Assembly (NCBI GenBank): GCA_946887155.1
Contig: CAMPKM010000172.1
Location: forward strand, 1 to 6,628
Direction of reading: 5' to 3'
Length of the DNA: 6,628 nt
DNA from: an uncultured Gemmatimonadota bacterium
GTDB taxonomy: Bacteria; Gemmatimonadota; Gemmatimonadetes; Gemmatimonadales; Gemmatimonadaceae
The position numbers and the translations under genes were made by a program. This document shows, piece by piece, positions 4,362-6,628 of the stretch (position 1 is its first letter; each line of letters starts with the position of its first letter). Under the pieces are notes generated by a model. It searched no databases, was not told the origin of the DNA, and was given only the letters and a program-made list of their open reading frames with translations.

Positions 4362-6628
4362 TTAATCCGTCGGCGGATCGTTGCCCTTCTCTTTGTCACG
4401 TTCCTTCTCCTTTTGCTTGCTGTCTTGTGTTTGTTCTTGTTTGGCCCGTTCTCGATCGATTATATGTTGCTGAAGTTTACCCTTGGTGGTAGCGGCACCC
4501 AACGCGATCTTGATGCGAATCCGCAGCCTGTCCACCCAAGACATTCCCATCTCTAATACGGACCCCAGGTCCGCGGCTCCACCAATGACCATTCCGCCGA
4601 GTACGCCAACACCGGCGCCAACGACAAAGCCGCCTGCGGTACCTGCAACGGATCCTCCGCTGGGAAGGGCAAGCGTACCACCTGCACCACCCCACGCTGC
4701 GCCGGCTATACTGCCGGCAACTAAACCATTCACGCCTAACGTCACTGTGCATGGAATGCCATCGAGCTCTATCGGGCAAAGACCGAACGGGTCGCTGAAA
4801 TTGATCGGGTCACCCTCGGCAAAGCCGTACAAATTTGACCCTCCCTTTAACCCGATCGGATCCGCCTGCGTGAACTGCCCCGTCTCCGGGTTGTAGTACC
4901 TGTTGCGGCGGTAGTCCAACCCCGAGCCGTCCCGTCCCTGGGCAATCAGGCTTCCCATCCAACTGCTCGCCGCCTGCGGATCCGGCCGCGCGCCGTCGAT
5001 CGAGACCTCTGACCCCGGCCAGCTCACGATCGGGCAATTGCTCGCGCCGGCACAGGTCGACTGCTGCGAACCTGAGGCGACGTTGCCGCCTTCATAGAGG
5101 CCGCGCCAGTTGAGGTGCGGGACGAGCAGCGTCCCATCCGTCAACCCGCTCATGTACGACCGGATCACCCCGATCGGCTCGTCAATACCTAACGCATGGG
5201 TGTAGGACACGCGCCCATACGCATACCCGTCCGACACCGTCCCCGTCGTGATGTCGCTCTCGAAGGACGTGGCGGTGAGCGTGTTCCCGCCCTTCGCCCG
5301 GATCTCCCACAGGATCTGGTCCCCGTCCCACACCGTCCGCTGCACATAGCTCGCGCACTCCGCGTCCAGCACGCTGCAGGTCGTGTGACGGCGCGAGCGC
5401 GTGAGGATGCGGCGGCCTAACGCGTCGTACCGGTGCTCCTCGAACACCCCCCGCTGCCCGGGCCGCGCATCATCGCTCCCACTCCCCAGGTTGATGTGGC
5501 GGTCGAAGACCCGGAGCTTCTGGTCCGCCCCGTAATACTGCATGCTGGCATCGAACAGCGACCCGCTCGCGTAGTAGTCCGTCTCCTGCGAATACGTGAG
5601 CTTCCCGTTCCCGCTCGCGTCGTAGTCGTACACCTGCTCGTAGAAGTACTGCGGGTGGAACGGTGCCTCGATGCTCGTGACGCGCCCGGCCGCGTCGTAG
5701 AGGAAGTCCCGCACCCCGTTCTGGTCCGGGTGCCCGGCATCCTTCATGTTCTCCTGCTTCCGGTAGCGCCGGTTGCCCAGCGCATCCACCCGAAACTCTT
5801 CCGCCGACCCGTTCGTGGTGTTGCCGTCCGAGGCCAGCACCGAGCCCAGGCGCGAGTACCAGAAGTTCACCTGCCGCGGACTCAAGATCCCGTTCTGGAT
5901 CGCCACGTCCGCCCGCTTCACGCGCCCCATCGCATCGTAGGCCAGATCATCATCGACCGTCGCCCCCACCGCCGTCTTGCTCACCCGCCGCCAGTTGATC
6001 CGCGAATCGTGGTCGTACGTCTTTTCATCCAGCCAGGCACCCGGGAACGTCGTCGTCGTCAGGCGCCCCGCGTTGTCATACGCAAAGCTGGTCGTGTTCC
6101 CCTTCCAGTCCACGACCGAGCTCAGGATGCCGCGCGTGGTGCTGTAGTTGTAGCGCGTCGAGTCACACAGACCGGCGCACGTGTCCAACCCGTCGGGCTG
6201 GCGGAGGGCGGTGCGCTGGCCGGCCTGGTTGTAGCGGTACCGTAATCCGTATACATGTTGGTTGAACTCGGACCCGGGGGTCGGCGCATCCGAGGCCACC
6301 GTGCCCAGGCAACCCGTGGGCGCGGGTGACCGGTACGTGCGAATGCGCAGCGAATCCGTCTCGAGCAACCCGTTCCGGTAGTACGACCGCTTCACGCGCG
6401 CATAACTGTTGTACGCCGTGCGCATGTTCCCTTCTGCATCATAGGTGAAGCGCGACGTGTCGGCGTCGATGCAGACCGATGATCCATCGTACCGTGGGAA
6501 GGAGAACGAGCATCCGACGGTGTAAAAGCTTCCGCACCCCACGCTGCTGTAGCTGACCTGCGGCACGATCCGGCGCGTGAGCCGGTTCGTCGCATCATAC
6601 TGCAGGCTGATGGTGTGTCCGCGCGGCG
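4362..6628 (-). CDS. RHS/YD-repeat protein, C-terminal part (5' end outside the window)
   Basis: The frame stays open to the right edge. Beyond the GTG at 6566 it continues with YDATNRLTRR, itself a YD repeat, so 6566 is not the start and the gene is partial; about 754 residues are visible. Numbering here is from 6566. YD repeats include FTYDAEGNMR (40-49), FAYDNAGRL (161-169), LAYDAMGRV (208-216), FLYDAAGRV (288-296) and HRYDALGRR (378-386). In this class such repeats build a hollow beta-shell that encloses a C-terminal effector. The RHS-associated core follows (539-596): LIAQGRDGSGLDYRRNRYY, then GQFTQADPIGL, LYGF and finally SDPFGL. After it comes a unique 138-residue tail: a Gly/Ala/Val-rich segment (about 611-667), a short basic stretch, and a Lys/Glu/Gln/Asp-rich end (704-734). 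No known toxin domain is recognised. Paired cysteines in the repeats suit an extracytoplasmic protein. GC falls sharply in the tail. It heads a likely minus-strand operon with the HEYVH gene and a lipoprotein. Export route and target are unknown. Confidence 0.95.
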   Translation of the reverse strand, partial: PRGHTISLQYDATNRLTRRIVPQVSYSSVGCGSFYTVGCSFSFPRYDGSSVCIDADTSRFTYDAEGNMRTAYNSYARVKRSYYRNGLLETDSLRIRTYRSPAPTGCLGTVASDAPTPGSEFNQHVYGLRYRYNQAGQRTALRQPDGLDTCAGLCDSTRYNYSTTRGILSSVVDWKGNTTSFAYDNAGRLTTTTFPGAWLDEKTYDHDSRINWRRVSKTAVGATVDDDLAYDAMGRVKRADVAIQNGILSPRQVNFWYSRLGSVLASDGNTTNGSAEEFRVDALGNRRYRKQENMKDAGHPDQNGVRDFLYDAAGRVTSIEAPFHPQYFYEQVYDYDASGNGKLTYSQETDYYASGSLFDASMQYYGADQKLRVFDRHINLGSGSDDARPGQRGVFEEHRYDALGRRILTRSRRHTTCSVLDAECASYVQRTVWDGDQILWEIRAKGGNTLTATSFESDITTGTVSDGYAYGRVSYTHALGIDEPIGVIRSYMSGLTDGTLLVPHLNWRGLYEGGNVASGSQQSTCAGASNCPIVSWPGSEVSIDGARPDPQAASSWMGSLIAQGRDGSGLDYRRNRYYNPETGQFTQADPIGLKGGSNLYGFAEGDPINFSDPFGLCPIELDGIPCTVTLGVNGLVAGSIAGAAWGGAGGTLALPSGGSVAGTAGGFVVGAGVGVLGGMVIGGAADLGSVLEMGMSWVDRLRIRIKIALGAATTKGKLQQHIIDRERAKQEQTQDSKQKEKERDKEKGNDPPTD

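Noticed and set aside
4483..4896. A 137-codon Pro/Ala-rich plus-strand open frame
   Set aside because: It is antisense to the glycine-rich RHS tail; complementing Gly and Ala codons gives Pro- and Ala-rich shadows.
5433..6245. A 270-codon plus-strand open frame rich in Arg, Val and Pro
   Set aside because: It lies wholly inside the RHS gene on the opposite strand, has no domain or signal, and has the composition expected from the antisense of GC-rich coding DNA.
6564..6566. GTG at 6566 as the start of the RHS protein
   Set aside because: The frame is open to the window edge and reads another YD repeat (YDATNRLTRR) upstream, so the true start is outside the window.

Overview
The window is high-GC bacterial DNA (hand-counted blocks of the RHS gene reach about 70% GC). 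The gene content suggests a Gemmatimonadota-like soil bacterium: several Ig-fold or carboxypeptidase-regulatory-like lipoproteins, an imidazolonepropionase-like amidohydrolase lipoprotein, and an RHS/YD-repeat protein whose core ends in DPFGL. This assignment rests on remembered family style, not a search, and is an inference. I see no rRNA, tRNA, CRISPR array or transposase.

Layout, left to right. (1) A minus-strand amidohydrolase of 422 residues (35-1303) has a lipobox and a complete metal-ligand set. (2) A 671-bp non-coding stretch (1304-1974) holds no convincing gene, but does hold an 11-bp hairpin near 1667-1692 and a 13-bp palindrome at 1852-1864. (3) Two plus-strand lipoprotein genes, 31 bp apart, look like an operon: a Big2-type Ig-domain protein (1975-2376), and an Ig-like plus cupredoxin-like protein (2408-3169) that lacks copper ligands. 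(4) A perfect 11-bp terminator hairpin (3327-3353) lies between convergent transcription units. (5) The right half is one minus-strand unit, read from the right edge leftwards: a large RHS-repeat protein whose 5' end is outside the window (4362-6628), a 168-residue protein with an HEYVH putative zinc motif (3816-4322), and a small lipoprotein with a carboxypeptidase-regulatory-like fold (3386-3769). Gaps are about 39 and 46 bp.

Most of the proteins look surface-directed: four carry lipoprotein signal peptides, and the RHS protein is of a class normally exported. The most interesting part is the RHS C-terminus. Just after the conserved core the protein changes to a glycine-rich hydrophobic segment and then a highly charged, low-GC tail. 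A stand-alone HExxH protein follows with a G9 homopolymer tract upstream of its metal motif. This is the usual place for a polymorphic-toxin tip and its partner gene, but no known toxin or immunity family is recognised. The word CGTTAGG (or its complement) also occurs five times, about six times chance expectation; four copies lie in coding DNA and always encode Leu-Gly through a TTA codon.
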